Source: Symsagittifera roscoffensis (taxonomy: Eukaryota > Xenacoelomorpha > Acoela > Convolutidae). From it: 64,000 nucleotides of DNA. A program made the translations under genes and the position numbers. The stretch is from the NCBI RefSeq assembly GCF_963678635.1, contig NC_087066.1:6415954-6479953 (forward strand), given 5' to 3'. Below, in pieces: positions 1 through 10,120 of this stretch. Under the pieces are notes generated by a model that ran no database searches, was not told where the DNA came from, and saw nothing but the letters and a program-made list of their open reading frames with translations. Each line of letters opens with the position of its first letter. Positions within the stretch are counted from its first letter, which is position 1.

Positions 1-1
1 C

Positions 2-1003
2 TTCTTGATTCACAAGATACGGCCTGATGAATTGGGCGACGAGTTACTGAGTGCGGGCGAATTGGTGGTAGACGATGAATGGCAAATCATCAACGACAGC
101 GAACACTACCCGACGGAAGACTACTCCCCACCAGAACACGAAACAGATCTGGAGCAGAGCGAGATAGAGAGGAGGGAGAACACAAACTTGAGAATACTAG
201 AGTGGATGCGTGATGTCAAGAGCAAAGGAGATGAAGGGCAAAGCATCCAGCAGGTCGACGTGTCAGCAGAACAACACATGGAAACGGATGATCCCCTCTT
301 CGGTTGGACGGCAACCGACAGGCCGCTCGAAATACCACCAGATAGATTAGACCCAGCATCATCGACGAAGACGTCGATAAATATTTTTGTCCGGGGAGTG
401 GGGGTAGGACTTACCCATAACGAAAATTTGATGATAAAGAAACTCAGGGAAGTAAGAGATACCAACGGGCTAGAACTGGGCGAGGAAGAGGCCGAGCCTA
501 CCATAGCACAAAATTTCAAAACGAAATTTGAAATTCCCAATGAATACTCGGAGAACATCCTGATAATGGACAGCGACTTCATTGTGTCAGACAGGATTAG
601 CGCGATCTGTATAACGGCAGACATGAGCTTCAAATCGAGACTGGAGGCCGACTTCAAGAGAGAATACCAGAACGTGGAGTATCTATTCAGACAGAGACTG
701 GGGCTGGGAGGAATGGCTGCGCTTCCCCCATCAGTGGCACAAGTCCCGAGCAAATACCTGTGCTTTCTGGTAACGAGGGTCAATGAAAGGAATACTATAG
801 ATCCTGAGCACGTGATGTTAGCACTAACGAGGCTGAGAGACTTCATGATTGAAAGAGAGATAGCGGAGGTCTCGATGCCTGTTAATGACCCAAACAGTGG
901 CAAGTTGAGCCCAATGGAGTTTTATGCCATCCTACACGTGGTCTTTGCAGAAACGGAGACAATGGTACACCTGCACAAGAAATACTACGTGAGTATCGCC
1001 TGA
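2..1003 (+). CDS. 3' end of Ty3/gypsy-type Pol polyprotein with C-terminal OARD1-like macrodomain (partial)
   Basis: The reading frame is open from the window edge to a TGA at 1001-1003, so the true start lies upstream. The first ~170 codons are an acidic, low-complexity linker that matches, almost residue for residue, the tail following the integrase C-terminus in the - strand gypsy relic (KIRP[DE]ELG, DLEQSE, SINIFVRGV). Residues ~177-326 (counted from nt 5) have the order of elements of an OARD1/TARG1-type macrodomain: a strand with DSDFIVSD, ICITADMSFKSRLEADFKR, then GGMAALPP, YLCFLVTR, an LTRLRDF helix, EVSMPV and a final AETE strand. Macrodomains of this class bind or hydrolyse ADP-ribose. 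The Lys expected in the 'ITK' strand is Arg here, and the GCGLD-type loop reads DPNSGKL, so hydrolytic activity is doubtful. The fold assignment comes from motif recognition only. Confidence 0.7.
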   Translation, partial: FLIHKIRPDELGDELLSAGELVVDDEWQIINDSEHYPTEDYSPPEHETDLEQSEIERRENTNLRILEWMRDVKSKGDEGQSIQQVDVSAEQHMETDDPLFGWTATDRPLEIPPDRLDPASSTKTSINIFVRGVGVGLTHNENLMIKKLREVRDTNGLELGEEEAEPTIAQNFKTKFEIPNEYSENILIMDSDFIVSDRISAICITADMSFKSRLEADFKREYQNVEYLFRQRLGLGGMAALPPSVAQVPSKYLCFLVTRVNERNTIDPEHVMLALTRLRDFMIEREIAEVSMPVNDPNSGKLSPMEFYAILHVVFAETETMVHLHKKYYVSIA

Positions 1004-1432
1004 GCTACGGGTGGACAATGGCGGTCTTGAGTTGGGGATACATGGGGATCTCGAGTAAGGGTACATGGGGATCTCGAAGCAGGTAGATGGATTATAACGT
1101 AATTGGCATGGCAATTATAATTGAAAGAGTTGACGGTGCTAAAACATTAAATGAATCTGCAAGCTCTTAAAAAACTTCCAATTGAACTATTTTAGTAAAA
1201 CAATTGGAGTAATAATGTTTTAACCATAAAAATGTGGGAGGAGTTTTAGGTTAAGAACATAACACCTTAGTCTACAAAGTGGATTTTACTTTCAGATTGA
1301 TTTATTAAATCGAGTTGACGACCTAGACGCACTCATTGCAAAGAGAAAAGAATTTCTTGAACAAAGTTCACAATCAGCAACATTCGAAAGATATATTTCT
1401 CAAGTACTCAAGTTGGTACGGTAATACTCAAG
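1004..1432 (+). repeat. candidate 3' LTR / UTR of the + strand gypsy relic
   Basis: The sequence just after the stop (GGGTGGACA, then a purine-rich stretch) is homologous to the sequence after the stop of the - strand relic. Both run into a shared word, TTGGCATGRCAAT (near 1103 here, near 44078 on the - strand), which I take as the probable LTR start. Downstream it is AT-rich without a gene. The LTR end is not identified and no second LTR copy is in the window, so the boundary is tentative. Confidence 0.35.
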
Positions 1433-1462
1433 TTGGTTGGTACGGTAATACTCAAGTTGGTT
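1405..1462. repeat. short tandem repeat, 20-24 bp unit with CTCAAGTTGG core
   Basis: Three units begin at 1405, 1425 and 1449: TACTCAAGTTGGTACGGTAA, a 24-bp version with an extra TTGG, and a partial third unit. They sit directly upstream of the SGNH ORF. The CTCAAGT(T)GG core resembles the CTCAAGTGTTGG of the large 21-bp array at the other end of the window. Confidence 0.8.
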
Positions 1463-1492
1463 AGTGCGCTAGGTCATCTAGAAATCGCAAGA

Positions 1493-3835
1493 ATGGCAGA
1501 TCGATTTTGGAAATCCATGCCTGCGGCGCTAAAGAGACCTACGCTCGATGAATTGTACGGACGCTTGAGGGACCTGGACTACACCAAAGTGGATGAGAGG
1601 ATGGCAGTGATGTTGAACGCCATCCTGCAATTAGAGGAGCAAGGTGAATGCAGGGAGTCCACGACAGAAGATGTCTTGATGGTCGGCTACACCACAGAAG
1701 GCATATCCAATCAAGAACAGACCAGGTGGCTGTGCTGGAATGTGGATGGAGGGGTGAGAGGATTCGACTTGGTAAAGAATCATGGCTTGAGCAACAACAC
1801 TGAGTACGGCGCGGGAGAATTCCCATTGCCGACCAGACCATCAGCAAGATCCGCGAGCCAGTCCACAAGCAAGCCACCTTCTATGACGAGAGCCCAGCAA
1901 ACGGAAGAGACGTATCCTGACCTCAGCAACTTGAAGAGGGAACTTGAGAGGGCGCAGAGGGAGAAGAATAAAGCGAATCTTGACCGGGATAGCGCGAAGC
2001 TCGAGAGAAATCAAGCGAGTCTGGAGAGGGACCAGGTGATCCTTGAGAGGGACCAGGCGCGTCGTGACCTTTATATGTTGAGAGCAGAATACCAGCAAGA
2101 ACAGAGGCTGAGAGAGAAGCCTACGAATTGCGAGCAGTTGAAGTCGGAACTTGAAAGGATCCAGCGGCGACAACGAGAGCTCGACAGACAAAAGGAAAAG
2201 GAAACCAGGACGACGGAGCGAGTTGCTGCAGGATCAAGGCCGGAGTCGCGTATGGAGGTGGATGAGGCTCCCAGGTCGAAGGGACGATTCAACTTAGACC
2301 GCGCGGCTCAAGAACACATAAACGAGGGACTGGAAGTATGGATACCAACCGAATCAGCGTCCTCCCTGCGCGGTTCGGAGATGCAACCGATACGCCCATT
2401 GATGGATGTGGCACTGACGGGATATACCCTGAGCTCATCCCCGCGCAGCAGTCGGGTGAGCGGGAGCTCGTCGCATATTAAGGAGTTAAATGAGAGGCTA
2501 CAGCTAAGAAGTCGTGAAAGTCCAGCTAGAGCGGAGGTACCCCCGACTTGGAGGGAGCAACTGGTCAGGAGCGTGGTGATCGCAAGCTATAAGAAAAACA
2601 CGGAGGGCAGATACCACAGGCACAACCGCATGGATTGGAACGCGGCGCAGCGGGCGAGAAGGGATTGTTTTCATGACGCGTCTTGGGCTGATTACTACAC
2701 ACAGCCACGAATACCGGAGGGTGCAGTTCACCTGATTGTAGGGGACAGCCTGGTACGGGTGCTGACCCGAATCCAGTCGCACTGGCAGACTGGAGTCTTG
2801 AGTTTCTCTGGAGCCGCAACGCCGCAGATGTTGGCATCACTCGAGATGGTAGGGATGGCAAAAATGTACACAGTGACTCTAATGATGGGGATCAATGACA
2901 TGTCTAGAGGGGAATTGAGGAAATTCATGAGGCTACATGATAAAATGAGCTGCATCCTGGAGGAGTTGCGGATTCAGATGGATCCCGCCATACTCACAGT
3001 TTGCACCACCCCTTACAACATGAAGGCCGACCAACACGCGATGGAAATGAACGAGAAAAGGCGGGACCTGAACGAGATAATCAGGCAGATACATCAAAGG
3101 AGTGTCCTTCCCGTCACGTTGCTGGACGTAGCCGACCAGATGGAGCGATCCTTCCCAGAGGATGCGTCCTCAGACGGAATCCATTTCGACAGACCTAGGG
3201 GTGTGGAGTGGTTGAACGACGTCTTCCAGGGGCACATAAGTGAGTTGGAGGCAGACCTGCTTGAGACGGCCCGATTCACATTCGGTCCATCCCCAAATCC
3301 CCCTTTCCGTGCCACAAGACCCCTGTCCAGTCGCCTGGGAGCGAGAGTCGACTCAAGAGACAGTTCGAGGAGCAGCCGGACTAGATTACCGGGTTCCACG
3401 CCAATCGAAGCCGAGGAAGCGGAGTCATCAACGCCCCAAAGTTCAGTGGTGTCCTCAGTGGTAGTGGTAGAGAACAAGAGAGTGGAGAAGCCAGCGGAGG
3501 CAAGCCGGACGCGATATCTGGAGAAAGTAAAGGAGTTGGACATGGAGGATCTGGAGTGCAGACATGAGTTGGTGGAACTCCTGGGGCTCAAGCACGTGTC
3601 ACACGAGGATTTGAGTCTGCACCAGTGCGTAGACTGGCTAAAGGCCCACGAAATGCATTTCTTGAGAGCAAGAATGATGGAGACGGCTGATCTGACTGTG
3701 TTTCCCATGAGATCAGTCATGGGACGGATAAACTACAGTACTCTCAAGTTGCTGGGGAGTCCGGGACTCAAAGTGGAGCCCCCAAGCACCGAACAAGTAT
3801 CGCCAGAATCAGATTGCCAACTCCTGCGCAGTTGA
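1493..3835 (+). CDS. retroelement-associated protein: coiled coil + SGNH (GDSL-type) hydrolase domain
   Basis: This is a 780-codon intact frame from the ATG at 1493; the frame is open ~20 codons further upstream, but only with non-ATG starts inside the CTCAAG repeat. Residues ~140-245 are a highly charged coiled coil with heptads of the type LERDQxx. Residues ~410-600 are an SGNH hydrolase: block I IVGDSLVR with nucleophile Ser419, block III MMGIND with Asn468, and block V DGIH with Asp561 and His564. A Gly in LSFSGAATPQ fits block II. The C-terminal ~180 residues are Ser/Arg-rich and then helical. SGNH enzymes cleave esters or related bonds; coiled-coil plus esterase ORF1 proteins are known from CR1/L2 LINEs and rotifer Terminons. 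Here the ORF follows a gypsy 3' end, so it may be an accessory ORF of that element or belong to a separate one. All catalytic residues are present. Confidence 0.75.
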   Translation: MADRFWKSMPAALKRPTLDELYGRLRDLDYTKVDERMAVMLNAILQLEEQGECRESTTEDVLMVGYTTEGISNQEQTRWLCWNVDGGVRGFDLVKNHGLSNNTEYGAGEFPLPTRPSARSASQSTSKPPSMTRAQQTEETYPDLSNLKRELERAQREKNKANLDRDSAKLERNQASLERDQVILERDQARRDLYMLRAEYQQEQRLREKPTNCEQLKSELERIQRRQRELDRQKEKETRTTERVAAGSRPESRMEVDEAPRSKGRFNLDRAAQEHINEGLEVWIPTESASSLRGSEMQPIRPLMDVALTGYTLSSSPRSSRVSGSSSHIKELNERLQLRSRESPARAEVPPTWREQLVRSVVIASYKKNTEGRYHRHNRMDWNAAQRARRDCFHDASWADYYTQPRIPEGAVHLIVGDSLVRVLTRIQSHWQTGVLSFSGAATPQMLASLEMVGMAKMYTVTLMMGINDMSRGELRKFMRLHDKMSCILEELRIQMDPAILTVCTTPYNMKADQHAMEMNEKRRDLNEIIRQIHQRSVLPVTLLDVADQMERSFPEDASSDGIHFDRPRGVEWLNDVFQGHISELEADLLETARFTFGPSPNPPFRATRPLSSRLGARVDSRDSSRSSRTRLPGSTPIEAEEAESSTPQSSVVSSVVVVENKRVEKPAEASRTRYLEKVKELDMEDLECRHELVELLGLKHVSHEDLSLHQCVDWLKAHEMHFLRARMMETADLTVFPMRSVMGRINYSTLKLLGSPGLKVEPPSTEQVSPESDCQLLRS
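1979..2062 (+). repeat. four in-frame 21-nt heptad repeats inside the coiled coil
   Basis: Four consecutive 21-nt units (1979, 2000, 2021, 2042) each encode one seven-residue step of the coiled coil: LDRDSAK, LERNQAS, LERDQVI, LERDQAR. The last two units are nearly identical at the DNA level, which points to expansion by unit duplication. Confidence 0.85.
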
Positions 3836-4865
3836 GGTTAGTGGACAAGCTACTGGAACCAAAAGAGATGGAACTACCAGACGCCGCTTACGAGGGTGCG
3901 AAATTGGCAGTCGACCCAAGATATGGGAAACCTGTGGCAGTGCCCAATTGGCCAAGACACTGGCAATATATGATAGAGCGGATCCAGCAGCCGCGAGAGT
4001 GATCATCGTGACGGGATCGGACTTCGAAGGTATTCTCGCTGCCAGGTGCAGAATTGAACCAGATGTTGACCTTGGTGTTGGCGATAAAGTCAGAGATGCC
4101 CTGCGAACCAGAGCTACTGCTGTTCGCGGGAATGACGATCACCTGCATGCGGCTGGGCTTCTAGAGCAGCTGAAAGTGGATGAGCCTACGCCAAAGAAAA
4201 TCTGGGAGGCTATCCAGACGTTGTTTGCCGCGATGAACGAGGTACAAGAAAATGTCAGCTCGCGATTTGGACCCAAGACAAAAGTGGTATTCACGACGTC
4301 CCCCGGATACGAGGGCATGCCCCCTGCTCTGCAGTTTGTGTATGCTATTTTGATCCTAATAGCCGAAGGAAACGCAAAGCGGATCCTGATGGCAGCTCCC
4401 AATCGAGAGCTGGAATCCACGAACTTGAGACTTCGGAAGTCAGAACTGGCAGCGGCGTGGGCGGAAGTGTCCCACGCATTGAGGGGATTCTATGAACTGG
4501 CAGACAATTTCATTGTAGTGGATGAGGTCCTCTTACTCGAGATCTCGAATCTCTCCAGGCGACTGAAGTTCAGCCCAACAATAGGGGATGACCACCCAAT
4601 AATAAGTCACCTGACAGCCAGCTTATGGTTCCGAGGTATGCACGTGACCATCACGAGCTCCACTAGCAAATCGAGGGGACCAAGCAACGAAAGGAAGAAT
4701 GTGGCTACGACTGAAAAGCAACTGGAATCGATGGTGTATCGACTAACACAAGAGAGAGGCAGGTGGCCGTTTCTAACACCAAGACTAAAGAATGCTACTG
4801 ACAAGACAAGGGAGAGTGCCCCACCTCTCGTGAAGCAGATCTGGGAATTTCTTGAGGAACAATAG
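3814..4865 (+). pseudogene. second SGNH-like ORF, frameshifted and without the catalytic residues
   Basis: The frame overlaps the end of the SGNH ORF by about 20 nt, runs open to ~4002, and continues in another frame from ~3948 to the TAG at 4863-4865, so one frameshift lies near 3990-4000. The product (~350 residues) has the same order of elements as the SGNH domain upstream: a strand then TGSDFEG where block I IVGDSL is expected, FTTSPGYEG, ILMAAPNR, a helix, IVVDE, then SHLTASLWF where block V is expected. The GDS Ser is displaced (GSD), and the Asp of DxxH is missing. If the alignment is right, this is a paralogue that lost catalysis, perhaps a structural partner. The homology is my own visual alignment and needs a structure prediction. 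Confidence 0.45.
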
Positions 4866-6630
4866 GAGGTAGCCAAGAGTAGGGAGATTACGGTGGCAAG
4901 ATTCGTCACGGCAGCGATCGAGGTCACCATTGGATGATTCTGGAGGGAACATGCAAAAGGTGAGCTGAGGACGAGGAATGATCACGAGATCCAGAAATTC
5001 TTGAGTCCTTGTTTGAGAAGAAATACATGGCTGGAGTGTTTTGTGCGGAAGAGACCATTTTCGGGGCCTTTGTACAAGAACTATTGAGCATGCCCATAAG
5101 CCTCTTGCTAGCCCTATAGTACCTGTTTAACATGGGTCCAGCGTACATGTTCAGTCGGGGTGTAGAGACACTTCGGATTGATGGGTATCTGGCACTGGTG
5201 CTCCTGACTCATGGCGAATTGGTGTCATTTCATCGGTTGATGAAATATGGGGAACCCCTGTCGATGGGAAAGACCCACTTGAGTATAGACACTTACTCGT
5301 ACAAGTGCGCGGCGGGACTAAAGACGTTACCGGTGGAGTATCTTCTGATGCAAAACCGACACATGACCGGCGAGGAGAAGAACCCGAAGACGAGAGAGGA
5401 ATGGAGGGAAGCGAAAGGTGGTATCCCTCTACTGACCGATCTATGCCTGGCGATGAGGACTGACCCACTGGGAGTGATCAGGGGACTAGAGGAAGTCGTG
5501 ACGCCTTCCCGGACCCTCTAGTGGCTGCATACCGCCATTCAGTAGTGCGCGTGAGCTTAATAAGCGTGTTGGAAGGGGCGGCGCTGAACTGGTGTCAACA
5601 AGAGGTGCTAAGGGCACGGATGAGTAATACAGTGCTCTTCGGGAAGGTGAAAGATCCCGAGTTGGTGGTGTTTAACTTCCGGGGGCAACTGCAGTGCAGG
5701 ATGGGGGGAAAACGTGAAGGCCCCATTGAGACGTATCCCAAGTTTTGAAATCTGAACCCCCTGACAGCGAACCGACAAGAGATCCTGAGAATCCCCGCGT
5801 GGAAAAAGAGCTTCGAGTTAGTAAAAAAGGAGCTGGAGGCGACACTAGAGAAGGAAATCTTACCCGCAACCATTCCTGAGTTTCCAACAGTCAGGAGAAT
5901 GACCCTGGGGATGAATAGCTACCTGGTAGTCCCATCCCTGTTCGCAAGAGCTACGGTAGAGAGACAGCAAGTGGAGTTCACCGATGGCTGGGACCCCTTG
6001 TTCATTGGCGGCGGTGGTCTATTTCCACACCTGCGATATCAAGATAAACTCATGGACGACTCAAGCAAAGAAAATGAGAGGCTCAATGTCTCCAAAATTC
6101 GAGGTGCGGGAGATCTTGAGAACGCTCGATCAGGAGAGCTTGGAGAACACATCACCGAATTGGGATGGTGGCAGGATGATCGTAGAAGAAGGGCACATCG
6201 CGCTGAAGGACGAGATGAAGTTTGCCACAAGGAAGTACCGGGCGCCTTACGGATTGGAACAGGTGGAAATGAGGCAAGAAGGGAGAGAGCTGGATGCGGC
6301 AGGCTCGTTATATGTGGCTCTGACGGAATATAAGAAGCAAGACCCCGCGACACCCTCACCCCTATCAGTGGCCACCCCTGGATTTAGGAAGATACTTGAG
6401 AGGAGGCAAGCCGAGTCGGGAGAAGAAAGCATGGACGAAACGCTCAGTGAAGCAATGAGGAAATGGAAGTGGGGAATACACCTGAGCCGAAACCAGCTGA
6501 GGTGGATTTCACCGCCCAGGAGCTATTGCAGGACCTGAGCGGAGACGATTGGGCGGACACTGCCACGCCACCTCTGACTTCATCCCCTCGTAAGAACCTC
6601 GAACTACCATTGACAAGATAGACTTCCAAC
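4866..6630 (+). pseudogene. decayed retroelement ORF(s) of unknown function
   Basis: There are several open stretches in different frames, separated by stops and frameshifts. From about 5020, KYMAGVFCAEETIFGAF runs into a TAG near 5118 and continues at 5132-5518 (YMFSRGVETLRIDGYLAL). Next comes 5521-5745, with a TGA at 5746-5748 followed by ~80 open codons in the same frame (IPAWKKSFELVKKELEATLE). The frame at ~6080-6465 continues after a frameshift to a TAG at ~6618 with an acidic tail (AQELLQDLSGDDWAD). Composition matches the neighbouring ORFs and differs from the AT-rich DNA beyond 10.2 kb. I recognise no domain. The pattern suggests one or two former proteins. Confidence 0.45.
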
Positions 6631-6972
6631 ATGGGGATGATACTCTTGAGTGCAGAAGAGAGGCAGAAGAATACGTTTGAGGGGAACAAGAGTATGTTTC
6701 TGGGGACTCTGGATGAGAAGGCTTGGCGGAACTTCTTGAGTGAATTTAATCATGAGACGAAGAGTGGGACCACGCTAGATAACTTCAAGGAAGAACTGTG
6801 GAACACGGTGGTCAAGTTCGGGGAACCTGTGTTGATGGGCACCGAACTGGATGAAAAAGCAAGAAAGGAGTTGCTGAGCAAGATGGTCAAGTTGAGGCAG
6901 ACGCGACAGAAGACCAAAAATGATGAATGTAAAGACGGCTCTACTCTGAAGAAAAAACTGACGATAAAATAA
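6631..6972 (+). CDS. hypothetical 113-residue charged protein, likely fragment
   Basis: The ATG at 6631 opens a 113-codon frame ending in TAA. The protein is Lys/Glu-rich and predicted helical, with an internal similarity: LDEKAWRNFLSEFNHET (~residues 28-44) and LDEKARKELLSKMVKLR (~residues 73-89) look like two copies of one helical segment. No known family is recognised. It lies in the same strand and composition block as the SGNH ORFs. It could be the N-terminal part of a longer decayed protein, since the frames downstream are broken. Confidence 0.35.
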   Translation: MGMILLSAEERQKNTFEGNKSMFLGTLDEKAWRNFLSEFNHETKSGTTLDNFKEELWNTVVKFGEPVLMGTELDEKARKELLSKMVKLRQTRQKTKNDECKDGSTLKKKLTIK

Positions 6973-8051
6973 TTAAAGTTAAAGGGGAGGATAAGATTAA
7001 GATAGTAATATGATTAAAAGTACTAATATCCTTAAGGCTCGAGCAGGGGGAGGCAAAAGTTGGAAGGGTCAGACCGGGACAGAGAGATCGAATCAGTGAT
7101 TATAGTGACGACACCCCAAAGCAAAGGTATGAAGTCTCGAAAGAGGAAACGGGAGATAGAGAAGTTGAGCAGCCCGTCGGTGGATGCTGTCTCGGAGTCT
7201 GGTAATGGAAGAAGATTTCAAACCTCAGAAGGCAGGCTCGAAAAAGGGTTCGACGAATGGACAAACATGGGAAGTGGATGTTGGCATAGAATGGATCTCG
7301 AGCGAACATCAAGCTATTGGCAAACAAGTGTCCAACGACCCTCTTGAGAAGAATGCGACAAGGAATACGGCTCGACCTTGGTGAGTGGCCCTAGAGACGA
7401 CGAAGGAATTGGAAGACTGTCTAAAGAAGCTTGATCAGGGGGTGTCCCGCAAGCGTCGCAATTGGGCTACTCAACAGAAAGCCGAAGTCAACAAGTTAGA
7501 ATTGGGAAGTCAGCTAAAGCGGACTTGGCAGGGCTTGTTGCGGGATTAATTTGAGGAGGCGATGAGAACACCTTCATCCGCATTGCCTCTGATGGCAAAT
7601 CCCTTCGTCAGAACCGCGGGACAGCTGATGTTTGCGTGGAGCCTAGTTGGAATAGAATTGGAGGTATTGACTTCACGTGACAAATTGAAATTGGGCAATA
7701 AAAGCCTAGAAGTCTATCAGATGGTGATAGAGCACATCGCGAGAGATAACTCCGGTTTGAGTCTGGCGAGAAGAAAAGATGCCACTTGTTTCTTGAGGTG
7801 GATAATGTCCGTAATGACTAATAGCACCGTCCAAGCGTGTCATCAGAAGGCCATGGGGAGCAAAACCATAGAGAGAAAAGTAGAAGATCGAGAAGGAGGG
7901 TGACTTGAGGCAATCCCTAGAGAATCATGGGAAACTTGATGAGATACGAAGAATCCACAACAAGAAATTTGAAGAGAGGCATGATGTGCATCGCAACTTA
8001 GCCTTGGCTGATGGTTAAGCGAGACCCAATAAAACGGGAGAGTATCAATAC
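6973..8051 (+). pseudogene. decayed ORF fragments, coiled-coil-like, unknown function
   Basis: Open stretches at 7184-7381 and ~7384-7903 are on the same strand. The second reads through a single TAA near 7548: the upstream part (ELEDCLKKLDQGVSRKRR) and downstream part (FVRTAGQLMFAWSLVGIELE) are in one frame, so it was probably one protein. A TGA follows at 7901. No domain is recognised. 6973-7060 is non-coding and AT-richer. Confidence 0.4.
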
Positions 8052-9049
8052 GTGTCAGGAGTGATGGGAATAGCGTACAATCCTTTCTTGAATTCAGAAG
8101 CCGCGAGCGCTTACAGGAATCACGAGGTGGCGGAGCTCTTGAAATTTTGGACGGAGAAGATAATCGTAATCGATTCAATGAAGAGGGAGAAACCGAGCCT
8201 AGGCCTGCTACTTGAGGCGACACCAAAGGTGATAAGCGTGCCGCGCTCGAGCAAAAGAGTAGAATTGAGTATGGGGAATGGAAATGGCCTAATGACTACG
8301 AATTTGGGAACGTTTTGGAAATTGCTGAGACCTTCCTGGTGTCCACATCCCCATGCGAGCTTGATTGAAGAAGTCACGGAACGAGTGAGGCTAACACCAA
8401 CAAAAGATGAGGATCTGGGAAGGTTGGACGTGATACACAAATTGATCGTACCACAGAGTAAAGAGTCGGCGAAGCAACGAGTAAGCTGGGATCAGTAAAG
8501 AAGTTGGAACCTGGTAGCTGTCTTGACTTGACGTGCGGAGGCGGAGGGCACACCTGTGATTGCCGATCAGGTGTCAGAATACAATCTTTCCAGAGAGAAG
8601 ACCTAGTCGCTTGGTTTGGTGACATAACAGAAAGAGAGAAGAGCGAGGTGCAGATAGTGGCTGAGTGCTATACGAACACTACAGTGAATATAGCAACGGC
8701 GCTGGGGTTCTTCTCTAGAATGTGTAGTCTGCAATCACTGGAGATGCTGGAGTCTGAACACCATTTGGTGACGGCGTTGAGCGTGGAGTCGTGGCCAAGG
8801 GCGTTGCAAACCACCCAGAAACATATCAGAGGGTGGAAAGTTGGTCTAGAGGCGGAGATGGCATTTCCAGTGAGCGAAGCATTTCTCCAGTGAGATGGCA
8901 TTTCCTGTAAATGCAAAGTCCTTGGTGGGATCAGTAATGGCCAACGTATGTGGGAGCCATTATACAATGCACATGGCAATGGTGGAGGTATCCAGCCAAA
9001 GGATACTAGTGGATAAGGCCTTCTACCCAAGTGCGTACGGCTGGCTCGA
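8052..9049 (+). pseudogene. decayed ORFs of unknown function
   Basis: 8052-8498 (148 codons) and 8504-8893 (129 codons), followed by 8895-9077 in another frame, are open on the + strand and separated only by stops or small shifts. The second piece has a Gly/Cys-rich stretch, LTCGGGGHTCDCRSG, followed by a mixed helical segment. No catalytic motif is recognised. Length, spacing and composition suggest fragments of one protein of 300 residues or more belonging to the same element as the flanking ORFs. Confidence 0.4.
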
Positions 9050-10094
9050 ATGTCGCATCATTCACACAGACTGTTGAGGAAGATCCCGGGAAATGTGCCA
9101 AGGGCACAAAGAGATGACTTGAGTGAGATCTGGGGTGAAGAAATCTTGAGCTTAGGAGACGAAAACACGAGTGAATTTGAGAGACAGAATGCCATCGGGA
9201 AGCCGATGAGTAGTGTCGCAGCGCTGGAGGAAAATGATATGACGCACGAGAAAATGATGGAACTGGAGCCTCTGCTGGAAACCTCGGGAGAACAAAATCT
9301 CCATAGCATAGAAATTTCACATGGGGAATGCCCATGCCATTGCTTGGCACAGACAGTGTGGTACCCGGAGCATTCAAACCTTTGTTTAGTGTGGGATGTA
9401 GAAGAAATTCGGTCAATCGGGTTACCCGAGCATCAGCAGAAGGTGACCATCTTGGTAGTAAGTACGATGTTGGCGTTACGATGGATCGAAGAAAATGTAA
9501 CGAAGTATAGGGAGTCGAAGACACCAACGGCGGAATCGATATACGCTATAGATTATAGCAGGAGACTTGAGTTGTTTGAGACTGTATGCAAGATATTCGC
9601 CATACCAATGAAAGTCAGGCACGTATGGAGCCGTATAAGGTTCTTTCCGTGGTTTCGAGCGACGTTGCAACCTTGGTTGTATATAGCGACGAAGGATCAC
9701 CAAAAGGAATATCGACAGTTCCTGGCTGAGATAGGTCCGGAAGCCTTCAAGAGACCTCTGCTGACCTATGGAAATGCGATCACAACAGGTTGGAAAAGAG
9801 TCGGTAGTTGTCTAGAGATAAAACCAAAGCAAGATACTGGAGGAGGACTTGGCGAAGAACGTGAGCTTGAGCCTGCACAATTCCTTTTGCTTGGACAGGG
9901 AATTGAAAATGAAAGGTTTACCGAATTAGGCAACGAGGTTGCAGAAGCAGAAGGAGTGGATGCGATCCTTCGAACAATTGAGAGCATGGGAAGAAATTGT
10001 GATCAGCTCTGATGATGAGGAAGCGCTACTAAGGCAGATCACGGTGTCAAATTCATCAGGTCCTAGCACTTCGAAGGCTAAGAATACGAAGTGA
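9050..10094 (+). pseudogene. last retroelement ORF of the block, single frameshift
   Basis: A 320-codon frame (9050-10012) ends in TGA, but from ~9960 a second frame carries the more natural C-terminus, with an acidic motif VISSDDEEALLRQ and a Ser/Lys tail ending in TGA at 10092-10094. One frameshift near 9955 therefore separates two parts of one protein. Residues ~105-250 look globular (LALRWIEENV, YSRRLELFETVCKIF, FFPWFRATLQPWLY, EIGPEAFKRPLLTYGN). I do not recognise the fold. It is followed after ~25 nt by a polypurine tract, as expected for the last ORF of an LTR element. Confidence 0.45.
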
Positions 10095-10120
10095 GCAGGG
10101 AGCTCAATGTGAGTTTCTTG

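Noticed and set aside
121-903. 260-codon frame on the - strand opposite the macrodomain ORF
   Set aside because: It is the shadow of the + strand coding frame, which has recognisable domains and a homologous copy elsewhere.
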